Part shown: positions 34,633 through 43,875 of the stretch, in pieces
How the letters are laid out: every line of letters starts with the position of its first letter
Position numbering within the stretch: position 1 is the stretch's first letter
Translations under genes and position numbers: made by a program
Origin: Archangium violaceum
Lineage (GTDB): Bacteria > Myxococcota > Myxococcia > Myxococcales > Myxococcaceae
Length of the DNA stretch: 64,000 nt
Direction: 5' to 3'
NCBI RefSeq assembly: GCF_016859125.1
Contig: NZ_CP069338.1
Location: 3,126,501 to 3,190,500 of the forward strand
Notes under the pieces: model-generated
Database searches by the model: none
The model's input: only the letters and a program-made list of their open reading frames with translations
Told to the model about the DNA's origin: nothing

Positions 34633-36483
34633 TCAATCCCGGTGGCCCAGGGCCTTGTCCAGGTTGTACGCCGCGCTGATGAGCGACAGGTGCGTGAGCG
34701 CCTGCGGGAAGTTGCCCAACGCCTCACCCGAGGGCCCGACCTGCTCCGCGAACAGGCCCACGTGGTTCGCGTAGCCCAGCATCCGCTCGAACGTCAGCCG
34801 GGCCTCGTCCAGCAGATCCGGCCGCGTCACCCTCGCCCGCGTCATCGCCTCCACCAGCCAGAAGGTGCACAGGTTGAACGTTCCCTCGCGCCCCGAAACC
34901 CCGTCCGGCGTCGCCTCCACGTCGTAGCGGAACACCAGCCCGTCCGACGTGAGTCCTCCCTGTGCCGGTGGTTTGCGGAGCACATCCAGCGTCGACAGCA
35001 TCCGCGGATCCACCGGTGACAGGAAGAACACCAGCGGCATCAGCAGGTTCGCCGCGTCCAGCGCCATCGACTCGTACGACTGGATGAACGCGCCCCGCTT
35101 CGAGCACCAGCCCTCGCGCATGATCTCCTCGAAGACGGTGTCGCGCGTGTGGAGCCACCGCGCACGGTCCGCCGGGAAGCTGCGCTTGTCCGCGAGCCGG
35201 ACGGCCCGGTCGAACGCCACCCAGCACATCATCTTCGAGTACACGAAGTGCTGCTTGCCCGCGCGCACCTCCCAGATGCTCTCGTCGCGCTCGCGCCAGT
35301 GATCGCACAGCCAGTTCATCAGCCGCCGCAGGTAGCTCCAGAAGTCATACGAGATGGGCGCCCCATACTTGTTGTACAGGTACACCGAGTCCATCAGCTC
35401 GCCGTAGATGTCGAGTTGCAGCTGGTGCGCCGCCCCGTTCCCCACGCGCACCGGCCTCGAGCCACCGTACCCCGCCAGGTGCCACAGCTCCTGCTCCTTC
35501 GGCACCTCGCCCCCGTCCAGCGCGTACATGAGGGGCAGGGACTCGCCTTCGGGCAGCTCCTCGATGCGCTTCTCCAGCCAGCGCATGAACGCCCCCGCCT
35601 CCTCGTGGAAGCCGATGCGCATCAGCGCGTACACCGTGAAGGCCGCGTCGCGAATCCACACGTAGCGGTAGTCCCAGTTGCGGGTGCCTCCCGGGAACTC
35701 CGGCAGGCTGCACGTGGGCGCCGCCACGATGGCTCCCGAGGGCTCGAACGTCATCAGCTTCAGCACCAGCGCCGAGCGCTGCACCGTCTCGCGCCACCGC
35801 CCCGTGTAGCTGCACTTCGCCAGCCAGTGCCGCCAGTAGTCCACCGTGGAGCGGAACAGCACCTCCGAGGCCTCGTGCCCCATCACCCGCTCGTGGCACG
35901 ACTCCGGCGCGCCCTCGCGCAGCGAGAACACCACCGACTGGCCCTCGTGCAGCGAGAAGCGCGCGGTGACCCGCTGCCCATCCGTCTCCAGCTTCATGGA
36001 CGTGGCCAGCGACAGGCTCAGCGTCTCCGACAGGAAGCTCGCCCCGCCGCGGATGAGCCGCACCGCGTGCGCGTCCCGCGCGTAGTTGAAGGCGGGCAGG
36101 CACTCCATCTGGAAGGACATCTGCCCGCGTACCACGCGGATGCGGCGCACCACCTCGCGCAGGGCGTCCTTCCTGCCCACGGGCATGAAGTCCACCAGCT
36201 CGCCCACGCCATCCCGCGAGTAGAAGCGCGTCACCAGGACGTTGGTGTCCGGCCAGTAGAACTGCTTGCGCACCACCCCGTCCTGCTCCAGCTCGGGGCT
36301 GATGCGGAAGTGGCCGCCCTTCTCCCGGTCCAGCAGCGCCCCGAAGACGCTCGGGCTGTCGAAATACGGGAAGCACAGCCAGTCCATCGTGCCGTCCGTC
36401 GCCACCAGGGCCACGGTCCGCATGTCCCCGATGACGCCGTGGTCCTCGATGGTTGGAGGCCGCGATGTCCATTCCCCGTTCAT
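34633..36483 (-). CDS. Glycoside hydrolase family 15 protein (trehalase/glucoamylase-like)
   Basis: 616 residues, ATG preceded by GGGAGG. The N-terminal trehalase-like beta domain opens with [20 protein letters not shown] and [20 protein letters not shown]. The (alpha/alpha)6 GH15 barrel has [20 protein letters not shown], with the general-acid glutamate region around [20 protein letters not shown] and the second acidic site near [20 protein letters not shown]. Length and motifs match bacterial GH15 family members acting on trehalose or alpha-glucans. Cytoplasmic, no signal. It is the last gene of a run with a cyclase-family gene and a glucose dehydrogenase, so trehalose-to-glucose-to-gluconolactone is a plausible flow. 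Confidence 0.9.
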   Translation of the reverse strand: MNGEWTSRPPTIEDHGVIGDMRTVALVATDGTMDWLCFPYFDSPSVFGALLDREKGGHFRISPELEQDGVVRKQFYWPDTNVLVTRFYSRDGVGELVDFMPVGRKDALREVVRRIRVVRGQMSFQMECLPAFNYARDAHAVRLIRGGASFLSETLSLSLATSMKLETDGQRVTARFSLHEGQSVVFSLREGAPESCHERVMGHEASEVLFRSTVDYWRHWLAKCSYTGRWRETVQRSALVLKLMTFEPSGAIVAAPTCSLPEFPGGTRNWDYRYVWIRDAAFTVYALMRIGFHEEAGAFMRWLEKRIEELPEGESLPLMYALDGGEVPKEQELWHLAGYGGSRPVRVGNGAAHQLQLDIYGELMDSVYLYNKYGAPISYDFWSYLRRLMNWLCDHWRERDESIWEVRAGKQHFVYSKMMCWVAFDRAVRLADKRSFPADRARWLHTRDTVFEEIMREGWCSKRGAFIQSYESMALDAANLLMPLVFFLSPVDPRMLSTLDVLRKPPAQGGLTSDGLVFRYDVEATPDGVSGREGTFNLCTFWLVEAMTRARVTRPDLLDEARLTFERMLGYANHVGLFAEQVGPSGEALGNFPQALTHLSLISAAYNLDKALGHRD

Positions 36484-36586
36484 ACGCTCCCTCCCGCCTC
36501 GGGAGCCCCGGACGCACTGGCCCGGCTCCCGCGAGTCATTCAGGGTATGTATGGACTTGGGGAACGACCCCCGCCCGCCAGCCCGG

Positions 36587-37228
36587 CTACTCCACGGCCG
36601 GACTGCGCAGCGCGCGCACCAGCGCCCGCGCCGGCGAGCCCCACTCCGCCTTCACCTTCAGCGGCAGGCACACCAGCTCGTGCACCCCCACCTTCACGTC
36701 GCTCAAATCCAACCCCTCGATGAGCCACACGCCCGTCTCGCGCAGCTTCTGGTGCACGCCCATCGCCTCCGCGTGGAAGCCCACGCGCGACACGTAGTCC
36801 ACCCCCACGCACGCCACCTGCCGCTCCACCAGCAGCCGCGCCGCCGCCTCCGACAGCATCACGAAGTCCTCCGCGTGCGGCCGCTTCCACCACTCGCGCA
36901 GCGAGTTGCGCGTGCGTAGCAGCAACCGCTCCCCGGGCTTCGGTTCATATTCCGCCAGCGAGTCCGCCCGGATGCAGTCCACGTCGTCCAGGTGCAGCAC
37001 CCGCGCCTTGCCCACCGTCGCGCTCAGCGGCAACCGCTCCGTGTCCTCCAGGTCCAGCTCCAGGCTCGGCGGCGCCGTCACGTACGTCCCCATCCACGCC
37101 GTCCGCTTGAGCCAGCCGGCCTGCTCCGCCGCCGTCTCCGGGAGCCCACCCCCCGACTGCGTCCCCTCCGCTTGTGCCAATGGCTCCTCACCGAACGGCA
37201 CCGAGATGTCCAGCCAGGCTCCCTCCAT
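36587..37228 (-). CDS. Cyclase-family (kynurenine formamidase-like) protein, degenerate metal site
   Basis: 213 residues, start with GGAGGAACACC upstream. The overall pattern is of the putative cyclase family PF04199 ([72 protein letters not shown]). The family metal motif (HxGTHxDxPxH) is replaced by [14 protein letters not shown], so the usual zinc/manganese histidines are missing and classic hydrolase activity is doubtful. Lies between the glucose dehydrogenase and GH15 genes with gaps of about 104 bases each, same strand. A lactone- or sugar-related role is possible, since gluconolactone would form next door. Confidence 0.75.
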   Translation of the reverse strand: MEGAWLDISVPFGEEPLAQAEGTQSGGGLPETAAEQAGWLKRTAWMGTYVTAPPSLELDLEDTERLPLSATVGKARVLHLDDVDCIRADSLAEYEPKPGERLLLRTRNSLREWWKRPHAEDFVMLSEAAARLLVERQVACVGVDYVSRVGFHAEAMGVHQKLRETGVWLIEGLDLSDVKVGVHELVCLPLKVKAEWGSPARALVRALRSPAVE

Positions 37229-37276
37229 GGTGTTCCTCCTTTTCGGGACGCGGATTGTCCTCTGGATTGGTCAATA

Positions 37277-37312
37277 CCCTCACCCTAACCCTCTCCCAGG
37301 GGGAGAGGGGAT
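37277..37312. repeat. Dispersed palindromic repeat (CCCTCTCCC hairpin)
   Basis: A copy of the widespread proteobacterial repeat of the type 'ccctcaccctaaccctctcc', ending in a 9-bp stem CCCTCTCCC / GGGAGAGGG with a 3-base loop. It fills the gap between the glucose dehydrogenase and cyclase genes and may act as an mRNA-stabilising or attenuating hairpin. Confidence 0.8.
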
Positions 37313-37333
37313 AGACACAGTGTCATCTGTTTC

Positions 37334-38428
37334 TCACTCCGGGGTGAAGATGAGGACATCCTTGATGTCGCTGCGTTTCTCCCCCGTGACCACCTCGGCG
37401 TAGTCCTCCGGCCGGTGCCTCGCGGTGAGCAGCCGCTCCACCTTCCCGGGCCACTTCGCCCGGAAGCGCCCGAGGTCCTCCAGCGCGGACTCGAAATCCA
37501 CCGCCGCCGCGTTCACCGTGCCGATCAGCACCTGGTTGTTCATCACCACCTGCTTCATCAGCCCACCCTCGTCCAGCCGCTCCTCCTCGCTTTCTGAAAC
37601 ACCGGTGAAGATGAACACGCCATTGGGTGCCAGGGCCGAGAGCAGCTCGAAGGCGGCGCTCGCCACACCCGCGGCCTCGTACACCACGTCCGCCCTGCCC
37701 CGCTGCTTCACCAGCGCGTCCACCGGGTTCTCCTTCGAGGACACGTACGGCGCGCCCAGCGACTCGGACAGCTCCGCCTTGGCGTTGGGCTTGGGCGAGC
37801 GAGAGTACACCGTCGTCTGGAAGCCCGCGCGCATGAGCGCCATGGCCCCCAGGAGGCCCACCGGCCCGGCGCCCAGCACCACCGCCCTGCCCGGCAATTG
37901 CCGCTGCCACGGCATCCGCGTCTGGACATGCGCCACCTCGCGCAGGGCCTTCTCGGCGATGGTGAGTGGCTCCGTCAGCACCGCCACCCCGCGCAGCTCG
38001 CGCGGCACCTTGTGCAGGTATTGCGAGTCCTCCACGAAGGACTCCGCCGCGAAGCCATGCGCCCCCTGAATCCCGCGCTCGGTGTACTCGCCCGTCACGC
38101 AGAAGTCCGTGGCCCCCGTGCGGCACGGCAGGCAGTCCGGGCTCGGGCACGGCCTGCGCACCCGCGGCACCACCAGGTCTCCCGGCGCGAGGTCCTTCAC
38201 CTGCTCGCCCACCTCCACCACCTCGCCCAGGCACTCGTGCCCGACGATGAGGTGGTCCTCCCCCTCGGGCGGCTTGCCGTGCTTGAACTGCACCACCTCC
38301 TTGTCCGTGCCGCACACGCCCACCTCCAACGTGCGCACCCGCACGTCCGTGGGCGAGCGCAACCGCGGCTCCGGCACGTCGATGACCTTCACTTCGCGGC
38401 CCTTCGGGAAAACCGCCACCGCCTTCAT
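37334..38428 (-). CDS. Zinc-dependent glucose 1-dehydrogenase (MDR superfamily)
   Basis: 364 residues, ATG preceded by GAGGAGG. The medium-chain dehydrogenase pattern is complete: catalytic zinc ligands CGTDKE and GHECLGEV, the four-cysteine structural zinc loop PCPSPDCLPCRTGATDFC, GEYTERGIQGAHGFAAE and the nucleotide fold AVVLGAGPVGLLGAMALMRA. The TGEYTERGI-GAHGF segment is characteristic of the glucose dehydrogenase group (archaeal-type Gdh) oxidising D-glucose to gluconolactone with NAD(P). First gene of an apparent three-gene operon with the cyclase-like and GH15 genes. Intact. Confidence 0.88.
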   Translation of the reverse strand: MKAVAVFPKGREVKVIDVPEPRLRSPTDVRVRTLEVGVCGTDKEVVQFKHGKPPEGEDHLIVGHECLGEVVEVGEQVKDLAPGDLVVPRVRRPCPSPDCLPCRTGATDFCVTGEYTERGIQGAHGFAAESFVEDSQYLHKVPRELRGVAVLTEPLTIAEKALREVAHVQTRMPWQRQLPGRAVVLGAGPVGLLGAMALMRAGFQTTVYSRSPKPNAKAELSESLGAPYVSSKENPVDALVKQRGRADVVYEAAGVASAAFELLSALAPNGVFIFTGVSESEEERLDEGGLMKQVVMNNQVLIGTVNAAAVDFESALEDLGRFRAKWPGKVERLLTARHRPEDYAEVVTGEKRSDIKDVLIFTPE

Positions 38429-38604
38429 GGAGCTGCCTCCTCTGTGCGCTCCCGTCGATAAGCCCTGGATTCACCGCGCGTGCACCCCCGGAGGTGGCCG
38501 GAGCCCGGTGGTGGACACTCGCGGCGCCCGGATGCGCACCGGTCAACGAAGCCCCCGTGAGTTCGCGCGTGCCCCCAACCGTCCGTCCGGGCTATGACGG
38601 GCCC

Positions 38605-39168
38605 GTGAGCGACACCGCGCCCTCCGTCACCCCCTCGCGCTCCCTGTTCATCGGCGCCATTGGCGTCCTGGTGCTCTCCGTCCCGTTCTTCATCTTCGGG
38701 CTGGTCTTCCTCAACGTGAAGGCTCGCGTCGAGTTCGCGTGCAAGACCGGCGGACCGTGCACCCTCACCCGCATCGGCTGGCTCACCCGGGACGAGCCCC
38801 TCACCTTCACGCTGGAGGAGATGAAGGAGGCCCGCGTCGAGCGCGATCGCAGCTCCCGGGGCGAGCAGCAGAACATCTACCGCCCGGAGCTCGTCACCAC
38901 GCGCGGCGAGTTCCCCCTGTCCTACCACTGGATGGGTGACGAGCGTCAGGCCAGCAAAGTCGCCAACGCCGTCAACCGCTTCCTGCAGAACCCCCTGTCG
39001 CCCGGCTTCGCCATGTGGCACGACGACCGGCCGCGCGCCAGCCGTCTGGGCGCCCTGTTCACCGGGGCCGCCGTGCTGGTGCTGCTCTTCGGGCTGTGGC
39101 TCACCTGGCGCGCCGTGAGGCGGCTCCGCCAGGAGCGCGCACGCGGGACGGCTCCGGCGGGGCCGTAG
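38605..39168 (+). CDS. Two-helix membrane protein of unknown function
   Basis: 187 residues if started at GTG 38605; the frame is open to 38494 and the start is uncertain because no clear ribosome site is present. Two membrane helices, one near the N-terminus (FIGAIGVLVLSVPFFIFGLV) and one near the C-terminus (GALFTGAAVLVLLFGLWLTW), flank a soluble domain of about 120 residues with two cysteines (EFACKTGGPCTLTRIGWLTR) and SYHWMGDERQASKVANAVNR. No family recognised. The 3' end overlaps the convergent HxlR gene by 68 bases. Confidence 0.6.
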   Translation: MSDTAPSVTPSRSLFIGAIGVLVLSVPFFIFGLVFLNVKARVEFACKTGGPCTLTRIGWLTRDEPLTFTLEEMKEARVERDRSSRGEQQNIYRPELVTTRGEFPLSYHWMGDERQASKVANAVNRFLQNPLSPGFAMWHDDRPRASRLGALFTGAAVLVLLFGLWLTWRAVRRLRQERARGTAPAGP

Positions 39169-39517
39169 CGCCCGGGGAGTTGCGCGGGGAGGGCTGCACG
39201 TCCACCCACCGCTCGGCCCACTTTCCAATCTCGTCCACGACCTTCCAGAGCGCCTGGCCCTTGTTGGTCAACCGGTACTCGACGCGGACGGGGGGGCCCG
39301 GCTCGACGCGCCGCTCGACGACGCCTTCGCCCTCGAGCTCCTTGAGCCGCTCCGACAGGATGCGCTCGCTGATGGCGCTCAGCTCGCCGCTGAGCCCGGA
39401 GAAGCGACGAGGCCCCTCCAGCAGGAGGCGCAGGATGTGACCCGTCCAGCGCTTGCCCAGCAGGTCGACCGCCTTCCCGTATTTCTCACATCTTGGACTG
39501 GAACGGCCATTCTCCAT
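39101..39517 (-). CDS. HxlR-family transcriptional regulator
   Basis: 138 residues from ATG 39517, with GGAGG 5 bases upstream (a GTG six codons earlier is the alternative). Winged-helix HxlR pattern: KAVDLLGKRWTGHILRLLLE, RRFSGLSGELSAISERILSE, RLKELEGEGVVERRV, VEYRLTNKGQALWKVVDEIG. A single cysteine near the start (SPRCEKYGKA) occupies the position of redox-sensing cysteines in YodB-like members. It is divergent from the nitroreductase-like gene, with a perfect inverted repeat in the gap, the classic layout for HxlR control of a neighbouring oxidoreductase, probably in response to quinones or aldehydes. Confidence 0.88.
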   Translation of the reverse strand: MENGRSSPRCEKYGKAVDLLGKRWTGHILRLLLEGPRRFSGLSGELSAISERILSERLKELEGEGVVERRVEPGPPVRVEYRLTNKGQALWKVVDEIGKWAERWVDVQPSPRNSPGATAPPEPSRVRAPGGAASRRAR

Positions 39518-39555
39518 CGCGCCTCCCGCTCCCACTATAACCGCGAACCACCTAC

Positions 39556-39572
39556 TTACTTTTCTAAAGTAA
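39556..39572. promoter_or_regulatory. HxlR-type operator
   Basis: TTACTTTTCTAAAGTAA: perfect 7-base arms TTACTTT / AAAGTAA around TCT, in the gap between divergent hxlR-like and nitroreductase-like genes, within an AT-rich stretch suited to overlapping promoters. Confidence 0.75.
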
Positions 39573-39650
39573 CTTGCAAAGAGGAAGACTGTTCATTACG
39601 CAGGGCGAGCACGGTCGCTCCCCATGACCGCGCTTCACGAGAGGAAATCC

Positions 39651-40253
39651 ATGGCGGTTCAAAATCCTGTTCTCGACAGGGCGGCGCTGGATGCGCTGTT
39701 CCGGGAGGCGCGTACCCACAACGTCTGGCTCGACAAGCCGGTGGAGGACGCGGTCCTTCGTCAGCTCTACGAGCTCGCGAAGATGGCACCGACGGCGATG
39801 AACTCGCAGCCCGTGCGCCTGGTCTTCGTGAAGAGCCGCGAGGCCAAGGAGCGGCTCAAGCCCTGCCTGTCGCCCGGCAACGTGGACAAGACGATGGGCG
39901 CGCCGGCGACGGTCATCGTCGCCTGGGACACCGAGTTCCACGAGAAGATGCCCAAGCTCTTCCCGGCGCGGGACGTGAAGACGCAGCTCGCGGGGCAGCC
40001 GGCCGAGGTCCGCCACAAGATGGCCCTCATGAACGCCACGCTGCAGGGCGGCTACCTCATCCTCGCGGCGCGGGCGCTGGGGCTCGACTGCGGGCCGATG
40101 GCGGGCTTCGACAACGCCAAGGTCGACGCCGCCTTCTTCCCGGACGGCAAGTGGAAGTCCAACTTCCTGCTCAACCTCGGCTACGGCGACCCGTCCAAGC
40201 TGTTCCCCCGCAATCCGCGCCTGGACTTCGACGAGGCCTGCCGGATCGACTGA
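39651..40253 (+). CDS. RutE/HadB-like nitroreductase (malonic semialdehyde reductase type)
   Basis: 200 residues from ATG 39651 with GAGAGGAA upstream. The nitroreductase fold of the RutE/HadB group is clear: [40 protein letters not shown] (FMN-binding AMNSQP), [59 protein letters not shown] and the terminal [11 protein letters not shown]. RutE reduces malonic semialdehyde in pyrimidine breakdown; relatives reduce quinones or nitro compounds. No other rut genes are nearby. Control by the divergent HxlR regulator suggests a stress or detoxification role rather than pyrimidine use. Confidence 0.85.
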   Translation: MAVQNPVLDRAALDALFREARTHNVWLDKPVEDAVLRQLYELAKMAPTAMNSQPVRLVFVKSREAKERLKPCLSPGNVDKTMGAPATVIVAWDTEFHEKMPKLFPARDVKTQLAGQPAEVRHKMALMNATLQGGYLILAARALGLDCGPMAGFDNAKVDAAFFPDGKWKSNFLLNLGYGDPSKLFPRNPRLDFDEACRID

Positions 40254-40323
40254 AGCGGCCCGGGGTGACTTCTCCAGGAGGGAGGGGCTACCCCATGTCG
40301 GAGGTAGGGCCTGGACTGCTCGC

Positions 40324-40779
40324 ATGGACAGCACATCGAGCAGTGCCCCCTGGACTCTCCTTGAAGAGGCCCGCCCGGCTGCCCATGCTCCGGGCATGGG
40401 CGGTCGGAAACGCAGGGCAACCTACGAGGCTCTCGAGGCAGTGCCTCCACACGTGCTGGTGCCGGACATCGCGGGCTGGCGGCGCGAGCGGATGCCCAGG
40501 ACCCCACGCACGGCGGCCCTCACGCTCGCGCCCGACTGGGTATGCGAGGTGCTCTCTCCCTCCACGCGGACGCTGGACAGGACGGCGAAGCTGCCGGTGT
40601 ATGCCCGCGAGGGCGTGCGCTTCGTGTGGCTGGTGGACCCGGACGCACGCATGCTGGAAGTGTTCCGGCTGGAGGGCTCCCACTATCTGTTGCTGGCCAC
40701 CCATGCCGAGCAGGCCCGGCTTCGCGCCGAGCCCTTCGGGGCGCTCGAGTGGGAGCTGGCCCTCCTCTGGGCGGAGTGA
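40324..40779 (+). pseudogene. Uma2-family nuclease with internal deletion
   Basis: 151 residues. The C-terminal two thirds match Uma2 (DUF820) PD-(D/E)XK proteins: VPDIAGWRRERMPR, DWVCEVLSPSTRTLDRTAKL, YAREGVRFVWLVDPDARMLE, FRLEGSHY. The N-terminal part jumps from RATYEALEAVPPH straight to VLVPD, skipping the usual segment of about 70 residues that includes the DGEL strand and core helix. With about 190 residues expected, the protein is probably inactive. The first 20 codons are also not family-like. An in-frame internal deletion is the simplest explanation. Confidence 0.65.
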
Positions 40780-40787
40780 ACCGGAGG

Positions 40788-41186
40788 CTACTGCTCCGGC
40801 GGGGGCTGCCCGGAGCCTCCGAGGCCCTGCTGCTGTTCCTGCAGCATCGCCGCCCACTGCGCGCGCAGCGCGGCCTTCTGGATCTCATCGAGCGCCTGCC
40901 ATTCCTTCTGGAACTTCGGCCAGTGGTCCTGAATGTCCGCGAGCTGCTGGCGCTGCTCCGCTGGCAGCGAGGGATAGACCTGGGTGAGCTCCGCGGCCGC
41001 GTCCTTCTCGCAGTCCTTCGGCTTGGGCTGCCCTCCCACCTCGCTCATGAAGAAGCAGACGAACTCGGCGTTGGCCTGGACGAGCGCCTTGGGAGGCGTA
41101 TCCCCCTGCGCCTGGGCCATCACCGTCAGCGATGGGAACAGGAGCAACGTACCGAGGAGCCGGACGGACAAGGACGGGGACTTCAT
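40788..41186 (-). CDS. Small secreted helical protein
   Basis: 132 residues with a cleavable signal peptide (LLGTLLLFPSLTVMAQAQ). The mature part has two cysteines (EFVCFFMSEVG, PKDCEKDAAAE) that could form a disulfide, followed by a charged helical stretch (QRQQLADIQDHWPKFQKEWQ, AALRAQWAAMLQEQQQ). No family recognised. Stand-alone gene between the Uma2 relic and a divergent small peptide gene. Probably periplasmic or secreted; function unknown. Confidence 0.7.
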   Translation of the reverse strand: MKSPSLSVRLLGTLLLFPSLTVMAQAQGDTPPKALVQANAEFVCFFMSEVGGQPKPKDCEKDAAAELTQVYPSLPAEQRQQLADIQDHWPKFQKEWQALDEIQKAALRAQWAAMLQEQQQGLGGSGQPPPEQ

Positions 41187-41389
41187 CGTGCTTCCTCCCT
41201 ACACGGCGCGGAATGCTCCGTGAGACACATGCATCTGCACGGACGCGAGCGTCGGTGAGGGTTGCAGGGCACTCGTGCCTTCGAGCGCTCCGGGCCGCCG
41301 CTCGTGCGGATGACACGCGCGAGCGCGCACCCCGGGCGAATTGTCCCGGGACGGGGGGTCGAGCTAGAAATAGCCGCTCAACCCGTCGT

Positions 41390-41404
41390 TCCCCTGAAAG
41401 GGGA
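41390..41404 (+). promoter_or_regulatory. Hairpin covering the ribosome site of the small peptide gene
   Basis: TCCCCT-GAA-AGGGGA, a perfect 6-bp stem with a 3-base loop whose 3' arm is the ribosome binding sequence AGGGGA, 5 bases before ATG 41410. It may restrain translation of the peptide gene. Confidence 0.5.
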
Positions 41405-41409
41405 TTTCC

Positions 41410-41655
41410 ATGTCCAAGCTCGTCGCGATCATCGCCGCGGTCGTCTCGGCGGCCGGCGTTCTCGTTCCAGTCGCAGCCTATGCCTATGGGATGGAGTACG
41501 GGCCCTGCACGGTCTCCGTGCGGTGCACCGGGGGCTACACCATCGGGTGTGGTGGACAGACGGTGTGCTACTGGAAGGTCGATTCGGTCCGGAGCCCGGG
41601 CTTCGTGGAGTGTGACGATCAGGGCCCCGTCTCCTGCGGCGGCATCATCGAGTAA
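41410..41655 (+). CDS. Small secreted cysteine-rich peptide
   Basis: 81 residues with a clean signal peptide (LVAIIAAVVSAAGVLVPVAA, cut near YAYG). The mature peptide of about 55 residues has six cysteines in three close pairs (GPCTVSVRC, IGCGGQTVC, VECDDQGPVSC), as in disulfide-stabilised secreted peptides. Ribosome site AGGGGA at good spacing but inside a hairpin. No family recognised. It could be a defensive or signalling peptide; that is open. The convergent neighbour starts 10 bases after its stop. Confidence 0.7.
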   Translation: MSKLVAIIAAVVSAAGVLVPVAAYAYGMEYGPCTVSVRCTGGYTIGCGGQTVCYWKVDSVRSPGFVECDDQGPVSCGGIIE

Positions 41656-41665
41656 CGGCCGCGCA

Positions 41666-42229
41666 TCACTCGGGTTCTCCCGGGGCGAGGGAGAAGCGCC
41701 TCGGGCCTCCATGGAAGTGCTCGTCCAGGAGGGCCTCGGTGCGCTCCCTCAGCGCGCGTGTCTCGGGGGAGGGCCCGTCCTCGGACAGGTCCGCGAAGCG
41801 CGCGCGCTCCATCACCGGGGAGGGGCGCGCGTCCGTGTCGGGAGGCAGGCCCTCGTTCAACGCGGACAGCAGGGCATGGGCCCGGTCCACCACCGCGAGC
41901 GCGTCCTCCAGGGACACCCTGCCCGCGGCGGCCTCCTTGAACAGGCGGCACCCGTAGGCACGGCACCCCTCGGGGCGCTCCGCGTAGAGCGTGCACCGGC
42001 GGTGGCTCAGGGCCGTGCAGCACTGCCGGAGCGCGGGCGCGCCACCCACGAGCGCCTCCACGTCGAGCCCATGACGCCGGGCGGAGTCGGCCTCGTCGGG
42101 CCGGAGCGCGACGTGGGAGAAGAGGTTGCCGTCGCAGCACAGGCCGCAGCGCAGGCAGAGGGCGGAGAGGGACACGGCCTCCGAGGCTACTCCAGGTGGG
42201 GCCACACCCGGAGTGGCCGCCGCTGACAC
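41666..42229 (-). CDS. YkgJ-family cysteine cluster protein
   Basis: 187 residues starting at GTG. The N-terminal cysteine cluster is CLRCGLCCDGNLF, then QCCTALSHRRCTLYAERPEG and CRAYGCRLF, matching the YkgJ / zinc- or iron-chelating CxxxCxxCC family PF03692. The C-terminal part is helical and variable. Such proteins bind metal; a wider function is unknown, with suggestions ranging from protein modification to iron-sulfur roles. Stand-alone gene upstream of, and divergent from, the DHA2 pump. Confidence 0.82.
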   Translation of the reverse strand: MSAAATPGVAPPGVASEAVSLSALCLRCGLCCDGNLFSHVALRPDEADSARRHGLDVEALVGGAPALRQCCTALSHRRCTLYAERPEGCRAYGCRLFKEAAAGRVSLEDALAVVDRAHALLSALNEGLPPDTDARPSPVMERARFADLSEDGPSPETRALRERTEALLDEHFHGGPRRFSLAPGEPE

Positions 42230-42326
42230 CGGGCGAGCGGACCCCCGGACAGGGCTCTACTTGACGATGGCGGCCGTGGCGTTCACCCGTTAAGCAGAAC
42301 ACCTCTCCCAGCCCTGAATCCACAGC

Positions 42327-43796
42327 ATGCGAACCACCCACCGCCCCCTGACCACCGTCGCCCTGGCCTTGAGCCTCTTCATGGCGGCCCTGGAGATGAC
42401 CGTCGTCTCCACCGCCATGCCCACGGTGGTCAGCGAGCTGGGCGGACTGGAGAGCTACGCCTGGATCTTCACCGCGTACATGCTGTCCTCCACCATCACC
42501 GTGCCCATCTACGGGAAGCTGGCGGACCTCTATGGACGCAAGCCCGTGCTCCTCTTCGGCATCGGCCTGTTCCTCGTCGGCTCCGTCCTCAGTGGACTGT
42601 CCACCTCGATGAACATGCTGATCGCCTTCCGCACGTTGCAAGGGCTGGGGGCGGGGGCGATGCAGCCCGTCGCGCTCACCATCGTGGGGGACATCTACAC
42701 GCTGGAGCAGCGCGCGAAGGTGCAGGGCGTCTTCAGCGCGGTCTGGGGCATCGCGGGGCTGGTGGGTCCGCTCACCGGTGGCCTCATCGTGAAGTACCTC
42801 TCCTGGCACTGGATCTTCTTCATCAACGTCCCCGTGGGGTTGGGTGCCATGGGCCTGCTGGTGGCCGTCTTCCACGAGCAGGTGCAGCACAAGCCGCAGA
42901 AGCTGGACTTCGCCGGCGCGGCGCTGCTCTCGGCGGGAGTGGTGGCGCTGCTCTTCGGTGTGCAGGGAGTCGGCCGCAACCTGCTCGGGCTGCCGTTGGG
43001 GGCCGTGCTGCTCGCCGCCTTCGTCCTCGTGGAGCGCAAGGTGGCCGATCCCGTCATCCCCATGTCCCTCTTCAAGATTCCCGAGATCGCCATCTCCTCG
43101 GCGGCGGGCGCGCTCTTCTCCGCGGCGATGTTCGGGGCCACCACCTACGTGCCGCTGTACGTGCAGGGCGTGCTGGGCGGCTCGCCCACGCTGGCGGGCG
43201 GGATGATTACGCCGATGATCGTCGGGTGGCCCGTGGCGAGCCTGTTCGCGGGACGGATGTTGCTCAAGACGGGCTACCGCCCGCTCATCGTCGGCGGGTT
43301 CGGGTTGACGGTGATCGGAACGGGGCTGATGGCGTTGCTGCTCAAGCCGGAATCGTCGCTGCTGATTCCGGAGCTGGCGATGGCGCTGTTCGGCATCGGC
43401 CTGGGCTTCTCCTCCACGGCGCTGCTCATCGCGGTGCAGACGAGCGTGGGCTGGGAACTGCGGGGGGTGGCCACCGCCAGCAACATGTTCTTCCGCACCA
43501 TCGGCGGGGCGCTCGGGGTGGGGTTGATGGGCGGAGTGCTGGTGTCGCAGTTGTTGCAGGATCCGCGCGTCCCCATCGCCGCCGCCAACGAGCTGCTCGG
43601 CCCCGAGCACGGCCGCGGCCTGCCACCGGACCTCCTGCGGACGCTGAGCGGCGCGCTCGGCCATGGCCTGACGATCAACTTCTGGATCATCTGCGCCGCC
43701 TCCGTCGCCGCCTTCACCGCCGGGCTGTTCTTCCCCAAGATCAAACGCGGCGAGGGGGTGACGATCTCCACCACCGACGTGGCGGCGCCTCACTGA
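42327..43796 (+). CDS. DHA2-family MFS drug exporter (EmrB/QacA-like)
   Basis: 489 residues with about 14 membrane segments, the size and count of DHA2 pumps. Diagnostic motifs: ALEMTVVSTAMPTVVSELGG in helix 1, GKLADLYGRKPVLLFGIGLF between helices 2-3, FRTLQGLGAGAMQPVALTIV in helix 4 and the antiporter motif VWGIAGLVGPLTGGLIVKYL in helix 5. It exports drugs or hydrophobic compounds by proton antiport. Monocistronic; no linked regulator. Intact. Confidence 0.92.
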   Translation: MRTTHRPLTTVALALSLFMAALEMTVVSTAMPTVVSELGGLESYAWIFTAYMLSSTITVPIYGKLADLYGRKPVLLFGIGLFLVGSVLSGLSTSMNMLIAFRTLQGLGAGAMQPVALTIVGDIYTLEQRAKVQGVFSAVWGIAGLVGPLTGGLIVKYLSWHWIFFINVPVGLGAMGLLVAVFHEQVQHKPQKLDFAGAALLSAGVVALLFGVQGVGRNLLGLPLGAVLLAAFVLVERKVADPVIPMSLFKIPEIAISSAAGALFSAAMFGATTYVPLYVQGVLGGSPTLAGGMITPMIVGWPVASLFAGRMLLKTGYRPLIVGGFGLTVIGTGLMALLLKPESSLLIPELAMALFGIGLGFSSTALLIAVQTSVGWELRGVATASNMFFRTIGGALGVGLMGGVLVSQLLQDPRVPIAAANELLGPEHGRGLPPDLLRTLSGALGHGLTINFWIICAASVAAFTAGLFFPKIKRGEGVTISTTDVAAPH

Positions 43797-43875
43797 AGCG
43801 CGCTCCGAGAGGGCCTCGGTATCGGCCAACGGGTCCAACCGCCGGCCCCCCCCCCGGGCTCGATGATCCGCGACT

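Noticed and set aside
41619-43838. 739-codon minus-strand frame across the DHA2 exporter
   Set aside because: Shadow of a strongly supported 14-helix exporter; low-complexity translation.
43843-43855. Run of C bases before the toxin gene as a phase-variation tract
   Set aside because: It lies outside any coding region and well upstream of the start, with no promoter spacing visible.
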